Assembly (NCBI RefSeq): GCF_002407245.1
Contig: NZ_CP010681.1
Coordinates: 1,116,001 to 1,180,000, forward strand
DNA: 64,000 nt
Source: Phaeobacter piscinae
GTDB taxonomy: Bacteria; Pseudomonadota; Alphaproteobacteria; Rhodobacterales; Rhodobacteraceae
Direction of reading: 5' to 3'
The notes beneath the pieces are model-generated. The model was not told the DNA's origin and made no database searches. It was given only the letters and a program-made list of their open reading frames with translations. Position numbers and translations under genes: made by a program. Shown one piece after another: positions 45,108 to 53,816 of the stretch. Within the stretch, counting starts at the first letter, position 1. Each line of letters begins with the position of its first letter.

Positions 45108-47405
45108 ATGGATAAATTCGGCAAAAGCCAACCGGTGCGGCGGGTTGAGGATATACGGTTCCTGACCGGGCAGGGGCGCTATCTGGAAGATGCCGCACCG
45201 GTTGGCGCACTGCGGGCCTGGGTGCTGCGCAGCCCGGTGGCCCATGGCACCATCACCCATCTGGATCTTGAGATGGCCCGCGAGGCTGAGGGCGTGCAAG
45301 CCATCCTGACACTGGCTGATCTGGAGGCCGCTGGCATCTGCGTGGGCATGGATGGCGCGGTGGTGGACAACCGCGATGGCAGCAAGGGCGCCGCGCCGGA
45401 ACGCCCGATGCTGGCCCGCGGTCGCGTCCGGTTTGTGGGCGAGCCGATCGCCGTGGTGATCGCGCAGACGCTGGAGCAGGCCCGTGATGCGGGGGAGCTG
45501 ATCGAATTGGATATCGACGATCTGCTGGCCAAGGTGGATCTGGCAGTGGGCGGCGAACAGCTGCACGCAGAGGCGCCGGACAACCGGGCCTTTGACTGGG
45601 GCATGGGGGATGAGGCGGCAACCGAGGCGGCCTTCGCGTCGGCGGCGCATCGCGTGGCGCTGCAGGTTGAGGACAACCGGATCATCGTCAACACGATGGA
45701 GCCGCGCGGCTGTTTTGCCAATTGGGCCGAGGGGCGTTTGCAGTTCACCTACGGTGGGCAAGGCGTCTGGGCGATGAAAAAGCAGCTCAGCGACAAACTG
45801 GGATTGGCCGCGGAGGATGTGCATGTCACCACGCCCGACGTCGGCGGCGGCTTTGGCATGAAGGCGATGCCGTACCCTGAGTATTTTGTGGTGGCCCAGG
45901 CCGCGCGCCTGCTGGGGCGGCCCGTGCTGTGGATGTCGGATCGCAGCGAGGCGATGCTGAGCGACAATGCCGGGCGGGATCTGACCTCACTCGCGGAACT
46001 GGCCTTTGACGCGGACCTGCGCATCACCGGCTACCGGGTTCATTCACAGTGTAATCTGGGGGCGTATAATTCCCATTTCGGCCAGCCGGTGCAGACACAG
46101 CTGTTCAGCCGGGTGTTGGCGGGGGTCTACGACATTCGCACAACCTGGCTGCGGGTGGAGGGGATCTATACCAACACCGCGCAGGTGGATGCCTATCGCG
46201 GGGCAGGACGTCCTGAGGCGATCTATGTGTTGGAGCGGGTGATGGATCATGCCGCGCGCGAGTTGGGGGTTGACCCATGGGAGCTTAGGCGGCGCAATTT
46301 CATCCGTGCGGATCAGTTCCCGTACAAGACCGCAACGGATGAGACATATGATGTGGGCGATTTCCATCAGCTTCTGGCCCGCACCGAAGCGGCGGCGGAT
46401 CTGGCCGGTTTCGCACAGCGCAGGGCCGCCGATGCGTTGCAGGGAAATTTACGGGGCGTTGGCCTGTGTTACTATATCGAAAGTATTTTGGGGGATCCTT
46501 CAGAAAGCGCGGAAGTTGCCTTTGAAGAGGAGGGGCGGGTGAGCATCTATGTCGGCACGCAGAGCAACGGGCAGGGCCACGAGACGGTCTATGCGCAGTT
46601 TCTGGCGGACCAGACAGGTATTCCTGCAGCAGATATCACCGTGGTGCAGGGCGACAGCGACCGCATCGCACAGGGTGGCGGCACCGGTGGATCGCGGTCA
46701 GTGACCACTCAGGCCAATGCCACATTGGCGGCAGTTGATGTGATGATCGACGCCTTTATTCCCTTTTTGGCAGAGCAACTGGGCGTGGAGCCTGGGTCTG
46801 TCACCTTTAATGGTGAGCAGTTCAGCGCGCCGGGCAGCAACCAGCGACCAACCCTGGTGGAGGCCGCTGAGATGGCCCGTGCGCAGGGGCATCACGCGTT
46901 GCTGCGTCACACGGCACGGGCCAAGTTGCCGGGGCGGTCGTTTCCAAACGGTGCCCATGTTGCCGAGATCGTGATCGACCCGGAAACCGGCGTCAGCCAT
47001 GTGGACCGCTATACCGTGGTCGATGATTTTGGCAATCTGATCAACCCGCTGCTGGCCGAAGGTCAGGTGCATGGCGGGGTGGTGCAGGGGCTGGGGCAGG
47101 CGCTGCTGGAGCGGGTGGTCTATGATGCCGATGGGCAACTGCTCACAGCATCGTTTATGGACTACGCCTTGCCGCGTGCGGCGGATGTGCCGATGATTGA
47201 TGTAGGTTTTGCGCCGGTGCCATCGACCCAGAACCCGATGGGCATGAAGGGCTGCGGCGAGGCCGGGACCGTGGGCGCGTTGGCAGCGGTGGCAAATGCC
47301 GTGCAGGACGCGGTCTGGGATCGTGGCGTGCGGCAGGTTGAGATGCCTTACACACCACTTAGACTATGGGAAGCATTGAGGAATGTCGCTGACGCAGCTG
47401 AGTAA
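45108..47405 (+). CDS. Molybdenum hydroxylase large subunit, orphan
   Basis: A 765-residue xanthine-oxidase/CoxL-family molybdopterin subunit. Evidence: VRRVEDIRFLTGQGRYLEDA start, GGGFGMKAMPYPEYFVVAQAAR, the AYRGAGR motif (~362) that marks form II CoxL-like enzymes rather than true CO dehydrogenase (AYRCSFR), and the active-site Glu in GCGEAGTVGAL. No FAD or 2Fe-2S subunit lies nearby; these usually sit beside it. ATG 45108 follows GAGGGCAGGGG. The DUF2235 gene overlaps its end by 23 bp. Confidence 0.9.
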   Translation: MDKFGKSQPVRRVEDIRFLTGQGRYLEDAAPVGALRAWVLRSPVAHGTITHLDLEMAREAEGVQAILTLADLEAAGICVGMDGAVVDNRDGSKGAAPERPMLARGRVRFVGEPIAVVIAQTLEQARDAGELIELDIDDLLAKVDLAVGGEQLHAEAPDNRAFDWGMGDEAATEAAFASAAHRVALQVEDNRIIVNTMEPRGCFANWAEGRLQFTYGGQGVWAMKKQLSDKLGLAAEDVHVTTPDVGGGFGMKAMPYPEYFVVAQAARLLGRPVLWMSDRSEAMLSDNAGRDLTSLAELAFDADLRITGYRVHSQCNLGAYNSHFGQPVQTQLFSRVLAGVYDIRTTWLRVEGIYTNTAQVDAYRGAGRPEAIYVLERVMDHAARELGVDPWELRRRNFIRADQFPYKTATDETYDVGDFHQLLARTEAAADLAGFAQRRAADALQGNLRGVGLCYYIESILGDPSESAEVAFEEEGRVSIYVGTQSNGQGHETVYAQFLADQTGIPAADITVVQGDSDRIAQGGGTGGSRSVTTQANATLAAVDVMIDAFIPFLAEQLGVEPGSVTFNGEQFSAPGSNQRPTLVEAAEMARAQGHHALLRHTARAKLPGRSFPNGAHVAEIVIDPETGVSHVDRYTVVDDFGNLINPLLAEGQVHGGVVQGLGQALLERVVYDADGQLLTASFMDYALPRAADVPMIDVGFAPVPSTQNPMGMKGCGEAGTVGALAAVANAVQDAVWDRGVRQVEMPYTPLRLWEALRNVADAAE

Positions 47406-48570
47406 GAGGATCCTGGGATGGCTTGGGCGCCCGCTGCGCTCCGAGCATTCTGCCGAGACCAAGCTGCGCGGGCCGCAGGCCCATCTGATCATCCTTGATG
47501 GCACCATGTCGACATTGGAACCGGGGCATGAAACCCACGCTGGCATGGTCTACCGGCTGTGCCAGGAGGTCGGCCCGCAGGTCTCTGTCTTTTATGAGGC
47601 GGGGGTGCAATGGCAGAGCTGGCGCAAAACTGCGGATGTGATGATCGGGCGTGGCATCAACCGTCAGATCCGGCGCGCTTATGGCTATCTCGCCTCGCGC
47701 TACCGTCCGGGGGACCGGATTTATCTCATGGGCTATTCGCGGGGCGCCTATGCGGTGCGCTCGCTCGCTGGGGTTATAGATGAGGTCGGGCTGCTGAAGG
47801 CTGAACATGCCACCGTGCGCAACATCCGCACCGCGTATCGGCACTACCAATGTGGTGGTGCTTCGGCCAGCGGACCGGGCAAGACGCAAGGATCGCTGAC
47901 GACGGCTAAACCAGACATCGCTGAGACGGAAGAAGCAGGCGCCACCGCGCAGGCGGCGGCGCAAACCGGGGGCTGTGTCGCCTCCACTTTTACGGAGCGT
48001 TATTGCCACCGGGATGTAGAGATCGAGATGGTTGGCGTCTGGGACACGGTGAAGGCGCTGGGCCTGCGGTTGCCGCTGTTGTGGCGCTGGGCGGAGCGGC
48101 GGCATGGGTTTCACAACCATCAGCTCGGCAAACATGTAAAAAACGGTTTTCATGCGCTGGCGCTGGATGAGACCCGGCAGGTTTTTGCGCCGGTCCTCTG
48201 GGAATGCCCCGACGGGCATGATGGCAAGGTGGAGCAGGTCTGGTTCCGGGGCAGCCATGGCGATGTGGGCGGGCAGCTGGGCGGATTTGAAGAGGCGCGG
48301 CCGTTGTCCAATGTCTCTCTTGTCTGGATGCTGGAGCGGGCCGAAAACTGCGGGCTGCCGCTGCCGCGTGACTGGCGCATGCGGTTTTCAGTTGATCCAA
48401 CCGCGCCCTCCGTCGGAACCTGGCGCGGCTGGGGCAAGATTTTCCTGCTGCGCGGCAACCGTCGGGTCGGGTTGGACAGCAGCGAGCGATTGCACAGCAG
48501 CGTGGGCGCCAATATCACCGACAAACGTGTGGCGCAGTGGCAGTCGGAGCTGTCCAAAGTGGCGCGTTAG
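47383..48570 (+). CDS. DUF2235 alpha/beta hydrolase (T6SS Tle1-like)
   Basis: A 395-residue DUF2235 protein. The catalytic Ser is in GYSRGAYAVRSL (GxSxG), Asp in VWDTVKALG and His in WFRGSHGDVGGQ. Some relatives (Tle1) are phospholipase effectors of type VI secretion, but many are stand-alone proteins and no T6SS genes are near. No signal or transmembrane segment is visible. It starts inside the end of the molybdenum-hydroxylase gene and GAGGA precedes the ATG, so the two are translationally linked. An insertion at about residues 150-200 is low-complexity. Confidence 0.88.
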   Translation: MSLTQLSKRILGWLGRPLRSEHSAETKLRGPQAHLIILDGTMSTLEPGHETHAGMVYRLCQEVGPQVSVFYEAGVQWQSWRKTADVMIGRGINRQIRRAYGYLASRYRPGDRIYLMGYSRGAYAVRSLAGVIDEVGLLKAEHATVRNIRTAYRHYQCGGASASGPGKTQGSLTTAKPDIAETEEAGATAQAAAQTGGCVASTFTERYCHRDVEIEMVGVWDTVKALGLRLPLLWRWAERRHGFHNHQLGKHVKNGFHALALDETRQVFAPVLWECPDGHDGKVEQVWFRGSHGDVGGQLGGFEEARPLSNVSLVWMLERAENCGLPLPRDWRMRFSVDPTAPSVGTWRGWGKIFLLRGNRRVGLDSSERLHSSVGANITDKRVAQWQSELSKVAR

Positions 48571-48622
48571 GCAGCTTGGTCTGAGCCTTGGTGGTAGTGT
48601 GCTATGGGGCCGGTTCTCCGGC

Positions 48623-49093
48623 TCACGCGCAAGATGTGGATGTTGTATAGCGGCGGAATACCCAGCCCTCTACTCGCTGTCCTTTCTCAATGAATCTCAC
48701 TTTGAGCCAGCCAAAGGTTTTCCCATGGGCCCATAGTTTTTGGTGCGCGTATCTCTGTGTGATTTTTGTGAAGTCAGTGCCGGGGCCATCGCGGACTGCC
48801 AAGAAATCGTCCCTTTGAGGGTTGAGGCCGGATACTAAAACGCATCCCAAGTTTTCATCGTCCAGCCATGCGCTGTCTTCGATGCTTGACGATATGAGTA
48901 TGGGGAGCAGAAATGCCACGAAAAGTTGGATGCTAACCAATCCAGCGAGGATGTACCCAGGATGGGCGGATTTCAAAAGTGGCAGGGTGGCTATGAGGGT
49001 TACGGCAACGATGCCCAGAATACGAAAGGGAGCAGGAACATTTCTTATTAATTCTAATGCGATATTCACATGTTCCACGATGAGTGACCGCAT
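48623..49093 (-). CDS. Membrane protein with C-terminal SH3-like domain
   Basis: A 156-residue protein with two hydrophobic helices (ILGIVAVTLIATLPLL, YILAGLVSIQLFVAFLLPILI) and a bacterial SH3-like C terminus (DDFLAVRDGPGTDFTKITQRYAHQKLWAHGKTFGWLKVRFIEKGQRVEGWVFRRY). The SH3b domain is probably periplasmic, perhaps binding peptidoglycan. The DNA is less GC-rich than its neighbours, hinting at recent acquisition. Function unknown. Confidence 0.72.
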   Translation of the reverse strand: MRSLIVEHVNIALELIRNVPAPFRILGIVAVTLIATLPLLKSAHPGYILAGLVSIQLFVAFLLPILISSSIEDSAWLDDENLGCVLVSGLNPQRDDFLAVRDGPGTDFTKITQRYAHQKLWAHGKTFGWLKVRFIEKGQRVEGWVFRRYTTSTSCA

Positions 49094-49178
49094 TGAAGGC
49101 TACGGGTTAAAGATTTACTTTAGCTTGAATGGCAGTTTTTCTCTACATCTACTGATTGATTGAGCGTGGAGGTTAGGC

Positions 49179-49718
49179 ATGAGAAGCTCAACTTCATCTG
49201 GTTTAAAAGCGGCGGCAATCCCGCACCTGAATATACGGGCGCTTAACCCACAGAGTGATCTTGATCTGGTGGAGGCGTTTTATCGGGGCGCGCCGGACTA
49301 CTGGATGCTGGTCGAGGGGCTCGCACCGGGGCGCGCCAAAGCCGAAAGTTTTTTCACAGACGGGCCGCCCGGATGTGATCCTGCACGATCCTACAGGTTA
49401 GGAATGATTGCCTCCGGAAGACTGTCTGGACTGGCAGAGTTGTCTTTTGGGTTTCCTGAACCGGGGGATGCGTATCTTGGACTGATGCTGCTGGGGCCAT
49501 GGGCCAGAGGGGCTGGCTATGGCGTGCCATTTCTGGCCCATGTCGAAGCATTGGCACGTGGTCGGAGGGCGTCACAGATTTTTCTTGCGGTGGTTGAAGC
49601 CAATCCAAGGGGACGAGCATTCTGGGAGCGAGAGGGTTTCGCCGCGACTGGCCTTAGTGGCGATATGCGGGTTGATCTGCGCGAACAGCGCTTGCACCGA
49701 TTGGTTAAATCGCTCTGA
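49179..49718 (+). CDS. GNAT N-acetyltransferase
   Basis: A 179-residue GNAT-family enzyme (LDLVEAFYRGAPDYWMLVEGLAPGRAKAESFFTDGPPG near the start; GDAYLGLMLLGPWARGAGYGVPFLAHVEALARGRRASQIFLAVVEANPRGRAFWEREGFAATG as the acetyl-CoA region). Acceptor unknown. The first ~20 residues may be extra; ATG 49179 has only a weak ribosome site. Confidence 0.82.
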   Translation: MRSSTSSGLKAAAIPHLNIRALNPQSDLDLVEAFYRGAPDYWMLVEGLAPGRAKAESFFTDGPPGCDPARSYRLGMIASGRLSGLAELSFGFPEPGDAYLGLMLLGPWARGAGYGVPFLAHVEALARGRRASQIFLAVVEANPRGRAFWEREGFAATGLSGDMRVDLREQRLHRLVKSL

Positions 49719-49770
49719 TTTCGCAGCGTGGGTGTGCGGGCGTGACTTTGTAGGCGCTGGGCAGGATGGA

Positions 49771-50304
49771 TCAGCTTGGCGCGCTACGCATAATAATGCA
49801 TGTGGTGGAACCGGTGGCATAAAGCTTGCCATCCTGGATGTCGCGCAACTCGCCATGGGCAACGCCGGTGGAGCGTCCGACGTGATTGGTGAGGCCAATA
49901 CATTCGATTTCGGTGCCCAGCGGGATCGATCGCAGGATGTTCACCTTGAATTCCAGTGTGGTATAGACCGACCCCTTGGGCACGCGGGTCATCACGGCGC
50001 AGGCCATGGCGCTATCCAGCAGGGTGCCATACCAGCCGCCGTGAACCGTGCCGAGCGGGTTGGTGACAGCAAATTCCGGTGTGCCGCGAAAACTCACCTT
50101 GCCAGCCTCGACGCTATGCAGATGGTAGCCCAGGGTTTCCCCGATGGGCGGACCGGGCAGGCGGCCGTCAAGAATGGACTGCATGAACTCCAGCCCGGAA
50201 ATCAGTGAAATCTCCTCGGGCTTCATCAGATCGGCGAGACCTGTGGCACGGCGTCGGTGAGAGGCGGCGGAGGGCGCGACGGATGAGGGAGACGGTGCGG
50301 TCAT
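49771..50304 (-). CDS. PaaI-type hotdog thioesterase
   Basis: The 177-residue product is a hotdog-fold acyl-CoA thioesterase. The family signature NPLGTVHGGWYGTLLDSAMACAVMTRVPKG is complete, with the later strand YTTLEFKVNILRSIPLGTEIECIG. The N-terminal ~20 residues are low-complexity and may be an over-long start. Its acyl-CoA substrate is not evident. It lies 99 bp upstream of metF on the same strand but shows no linked function. Confidence 0.9.
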   Translation of the reverse strand: MTAPSPSSVAPSAASHRRRATGLADLMKPEEISLISGLEFMQSILDGRLPGPPIGETLGYHLHSVEAGKVSFRGTPEFAVTNPLGTVHGGWYGTLLDSAMACAVMTRVPKGSVYTTLEFKVNILRSIPLGTEIECIGLTNHVGRSTGVAHGELRDIQDGKLYATGSTTCIIMRSAPS

Positions 50305-50403
50305 GCGGCAATCCTGATCTTAGTCCTGAACAAAACGCCCCAGCCGAAAACAGCAGGGGCGTCAGGATCGGAGGCTAGAAGCGCGCAGGTCGCAGAGCAA
50401 GCG

Positions 50404-51273
50404 CTACGCCACGTTCTCCAGCGAGACATCGGGGGTGATGCCAAGCGCAAAGCAGACATCACGGGTCAGCTCTGGGCGGTTCAGCGTGTAGAAGTGCAGT
50501 TTGTCGACGCCGTTGTCCATCAGATCGGAGCAAAGTTCAGTGCACAGAGCCGTGGCAAGCAGATCTTCGCGACCGTCGCGGATCGCCTTGTCAAAGGCAT
50601 CGTCGATCCAGGCCGGAATGGTGGCGCCGCAGCGTTTGGCGAAGTTGCGCGCGCCTTTCCAGTTTTCAATCGGCAGGATGCCGGGGGTGATGCGGCTGGT
50701 GTCGATCCCGGCCTTGGCGCACTCATCACGGAAGCGCAGAAAGGTATCGGCCTCAAAGAAGAACTGGGTCAGCGCCTCATCCGCGCCGGCGTCCAGTTTG
50801 CGCTTCAGCCAGTCGACATCCGCGCGGGCACTGGTGGCCTCCGGATGGCGGTCAGGGTAGGCGCCGACACGAATGGAGAATTGATCGCGTTCAGCCAATG
50901 CGGCGATCAGTTCAACCGAATTGGCGTAGCCGTCGGGGTGAGGCTCGAACCCGGCGGAGCCTTTTGGCGGGTCACCACGCAGGGCCACGATTTCGCGGAC
51001 ACCTGCCTCAGCGAACTGATCGGCTATCGTCATGGTCTCCGCTTTGGTGGCGTTGACGCAGGTCAGATGCGCCGCGACATTGAGGCCGGAGGCGTTGTGC
51101 AAGGTTGCCACCGCTTCCCGCGTGAGGTCACGGGTGGTGCCCCCGGCGCCATAGGTCACCGAGACAAATCGGGGGGCGAGTGGGGCCAGCGTCTGCACCG
51201 TGTCCCAAAGCCGAAATGAGGCCTCCAGAGACTGCGGCGGGAAGAATTCAAAAGAGATGTCAGGGGTCGTCAT
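50404..51273 (-). CDS. metF: Methylenetetrahydrofolate reductase
   Basis: MetF reduces 5,10-methylene-THF to 5-methyl-THF for methionine synthesis, using FAD. The 289-residue TIM-barrel protein has ISFEFFPPQSLEASFRLWDTVQTLAPLAPRFVSVTYGAGG, HLTCV, LRGDPPKG, GAYPDRHPEA and the C-terminal LHFYTLNRPELT. ATG 51273 is preferred over the track-longer frame (51312). It is divergent from metR, with a MetR box between. Confidence 0.97.
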   Translation of the reverse strand: MTTPDISFEFFPPQSLEASFRLWDTVQTLAPLAPRFVSVTYGAGGTTRDLTREAVATLHNASGLNVAAHLTCVNATKAETMTIADQFAEAGVREIVALRGDPPKGSAGFEPHPDGYANSVELIAALAERDQFSIRVGAYPDRHPEATSARADVDWLKRKLDAGADEALTQFFFEADTFLRFRDECAKAGIDTSRITPGILPIENWKGARNFAKRCGATIPAWIDDAFDKAIRDGREDLLATALCTELCSDLMDNGVDKLHFYTLNRPELTRDVCFALGITPDVSLENVA

Positions 51274-51323
51274 TTTAAAAAGCGCTCCGCATGATTTCAT
51301 CTCTTGTTGCATACAGCCTATTG

Positions 51324-51336
51324 TGAAACAATTTCA
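51324..51336. promoter_or_regulatory. MetR-binding site
   Basis: TGAAACAATTTCA matches the consensus MetR box TGAA-N5-TTCA exactly. It is 33 bp before the metR start and 50 bp before metF, suited to control both. Confidence 0.85.
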
Positions 51337-51369
51337 TAATACTCAAGAACAACATGAGCGACACGATAG

Positions 51370-52275
51370 ATGCATATCGAATTCCGTCACCTACGCACGA
51401 TCAAGGCAATCCATCAGGAAGGCGGGCTGGCGCGGGCGGCGGATCAGCTGAATATCACTCAGAGCGCATTGAGCCATCAGATCAAGGGGCTGGAAGATCA
51501 GGCCGGGGTGGAACTGTTCCTGCGGCGCTCAAAACCGATGAAGCTGTCGGCGGCGGGGCTGCGGCTGTTGCGGCTGGCGGATCAGGTCTTGCCGCAGGTG
51601 GAGGCGATGCAGGCGGAGTTCTCTGCGCTGCGGGATGGCAACACCGGGCGGATGTATATCGCGATTGAGTGTCACGCCTGTTTTGAATGGCTGTTTCCGG
51701 TGTTGGAGGGCTTGCGCAAGAATTGGGCTGATGTGGATGTGGATATTCGTCCGGGCCTTGCCTTTGACGCGCTGCCCGCGCTGCAGAAGGAGGAGGTTGA
51801 TCTGGTGATTTCCTCCGACCCGGAGGTTCTGCCGGGGATCGAGTTCATTGAGCTGTTTGATTACAAACCGGTTTTTGTGGCCTCTGCGCTGCATCCGCTG
51901 GCAGAGAAGCCCCATATTGAGGCTGAGGATTTTCGCGGCCAGACCCTGATCACCTATCCGGTGGAGAAGTCGCGGCTGGATATTTTCAGCCAGTTGCTAA
52001 CCCCGGCGGGGGTTGAGCCTGCACATATCCGGCAGGTGGAGCTGACGGCGGTGATCCTGCTGTTGGTGGCATCGAACCGGGGCATTTCTGTACTGCCCGA
52101 CTGGGTGGTGCGGGAGGTGAAATACTCCTCGGACTATGTGACACGGCCCCTGACATCCAAGGGGATCACCCGCAGACTTTATGCGGCGATCCGCAGTGAG
52201 GACCGGGAAAAGCCCTATATGCAGGAGCTGATCCGCCTGGCCAAGGTTGAGGCGCGCAGGCTACAGCAGCAGTAG
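51370..52275 (+). CDS. metR: LysR-family regulator MetR
   Basis: A 301-residue LysR-type activator of methionine-biosynthesis genes that senses homocysteine. It has the LysR winged helix (LRTIKAIHQEGGLARAADQLNITQSALSHQIKGLEDQAGVELFLRRSKPMKLSAAG) and the effector domain with GNTGRMYIAIECHACFEWLFPVLEGLRKNWADVDVDI, typical of MetR. It is divergent from metF over a consensus MetR box, the classical arrangement. Confidence 0.95.
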   Translation: MHIEFRHLRTIKAIHQEGGLARAADQLNITQSALSHQIKGLEDQAGVELFLRRSKPMKLSAAGLRLLRLADQVLPQVEAMQAEFSALRDGNTGRMYIAIECHACFEWLFPVLEGLRKNWADVDVDIRPGLAFDALPALQKEEVDLVISSDPEVLPGIEFIELFDYKPVFVASALHPLAEKPHIEAEDFRGQTLITYPVEKSRLDIFSQLLTPAGVEPAHIRQVELTAVILLLVASNRGISVLPDWVVREVKYSSDYVTRPLTSKGITRRLYAAIRSEDREKPYMQELIRLAKVEARRLQQQ

Positions 52276-52480
52276 AGCGCTGGCCCTGGGGGTTTGGTGC
52301 TTGGCTATGGGCTGTCCGCTCATCGTCGCTCGCCCTCGCGAGACACATGCGTCTGGGGCATAGCTCTCATGTGCGCCGGGGGCGGGGTTATGCCGCTATT
52401 GGGCCTTGGCAAGCGGCAATGAGGCGCGTATAGGCACGGTTTGACCGACATCTCCCCCTATTTGCTCAGGAGTCTTTCGC

Positions 52481-53266
52481 ATGATTGGCAGCGCAAACCT
52501 CAACATCATGATCAAAGCTGCCCGTAAGGCGGGGCGGTCGTTGGTCAAGGATTTTCGCGAAGTTGAAAACCTTCAGGTGTCGAGAAAGGGCGCGGGCGAC
52601 TTTGTCTCCAAGGCCGATATCGCTGCGGAAAAGATCCTGAAAGAAGAGCTGATGGGCGCGCGCCCGACCTATGGCTGGCTGGCCGAAGAGGGCGGCGAAG
52701 AGGAAGGCGCAGATCCGACTCGTCGCTGGATTGTGGACCCGCTGGATGGCACCACCAACTTCTTGCACGGTCTGCCTCATTGGGCGATTTCCATCGCGCT
52801 GGAGCATAAGGGCAAAGTTGTGGCCGGTGTCGTTTATGATGCCGCCAAAGACGAGATGTTTTTTGCCGAGAAGGGTGCGGGCGCCTGGATGAATGACACC
52901 CGTATCCGTGTCTCGGGTCGTCACCGCTTGATTGAATCGATTTTCGCCACCGGTCTGCCCTTTGCCGGGCGCTCAGATCTGCCTGCGACCCTGCAGGATC
53001 TGGCGCGGCTGATGCCGGCCTGTGCCGGTGTGCGCCGCTGGGGCGCTGCGGCGCTGGATCTGGCCTATGTGGCGGCGGGCCGCTACGAAGGGTATTGGGA
53101 ACGCCGTCTGAACGCCTGGGATCTGGCGGCTGGTATCATCATCGTGCAGGAAGCCGGCGGGCTGATTGAAGCGGTGAATCCTGAGGATGATATCCTGACC
53201 TCCGGCGAGGTGCTCTGCGCCAATGAGGCGATCTTTGATGGCTTCGCCAAGGTGATCCGGGACTGA
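52481..53266 (+). CDS. suhB: Inositol-1-monophosphatase family (SuhB-like)
   Basis: A 261-residue member of the FIG superfamily with both metal motifs: WIVDPLDGTTNFLHGLPHWAISIAL (~82-105) and WDLAAGIIIVQEAGG near residue 215. Also EEGGEEEG (Glu site) and the N-terminal KAGRSLVKDF. It dephosphorylates inositol-1-phosphate and may also act on the ribosome or NusA as SuhB does in E. coli. A hairpin terminator follows. Confidence 0.94.
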   Translation: MIGSANLNIMIKAARKAGRSLVKDFREVENLQVSRKGAGDFVSKADIAAEKILKEELMGARPTYGWLAEEGGEEEGADPTRRWIVDPLDGTTNFLHGLPHWAISIALEHKGKVVAGVVYDAAKDEMFFAEKGAGAWMNDTRIRVSGRHRLIESIFATGLPFAGRSDLPATLQDLARLMPACAGVRRWGAAALDLAYVAAGRYEGYWERRLNAWDLAAGIIIVQEAGGLIEAVNPEDDILTSGEVLCANEAIFDGFAKVIRD

Positions 53267-53288
53267 TCAGGTCCGATAGCAGGTTTTG

Positions 53289-53315
53289 AAACGCGGCCCT
53301 TGGGTCGCGTTTTTT
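53289..53315 (+). terminator. Terminator after suhB
   Basis: AAACGCG pairs with CGCGTTT (53289-53295, 53306-53312) with extra inner pairs, followed by TTTTT. Confidence 0.85.
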
Positions 53316-53359
53316 CGTTTGTGCGTTCTGTCTGAGTGGGCTGGCGGCTTTGTTGTTGC

Positions 53360-53776
53360 CTATTGGTCCGACGGGTGGTTCACGCCATCGTGCCAGGGGA
53401 TCTCACCATAGGTTTCGGCATGTGCGCGCGGGTTGCCCCCGTCAATGCAACCGAGGTTGATCCCACATTCTGCCGGATCGGAGCGGCGCTGGTGATAGAC
53501 ATAGATGCCGCAGGTCTTGCAGAAATAGTGCTTCGCCGTATGGCTGCCCCAGGTGTAGAGGCTGAGGTCCTCCGCGCCTTTGAGGATGCGCAGGCTAGCG
53601 GTGCGGGCAGTGACAGCGGCGGCACCCCTGCGGATGCAGAAAGAACAATTGCAGCGGCTGGCTGAGGCAAGGCCGCGGGGGAGGTCGGCGCTGATCTCAA
53701 CCGCGCCACAGTGGCAGCTGGCATGGCAGGTTGTCGGGCCGTCGGTGACGACGGGTGCGGGTGTGCCTGAGGTCAT
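53360..53776 (-). CDS. GFA-family zinc protein, second copy
   Basis: The 138-residue GFA-fold protein shows CHASCHCGAVEISADLP near residue 18, CNCSFCIRRG near 43 and YFCKTCGIYVYHQRRSDP near 85, the three zinc-ligand clusters. Compared with the first copy (8963-9457) the sequence is distinct, so they are not recent duplicates. Reaction unknown. Confidence 0.88.
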   Translation of the reverse strand: MTSGTPAPVVTDGPTTCHASCHCGAVEISADLPRGLASASRCNCSFCIRRGAAAVTARTASLRILKGAEDLSLYTWGSHTAKHYFCKTCGIYVYHQRRSDPAECGINLGCIDGGNPRAHAETYGEIPWHDGVNHPSDQ

Positions 53777-53816
53777 TGAGGCGGGCCTTTTCTAAGGGAT
53801 GTGAGATGGCGCGTCA

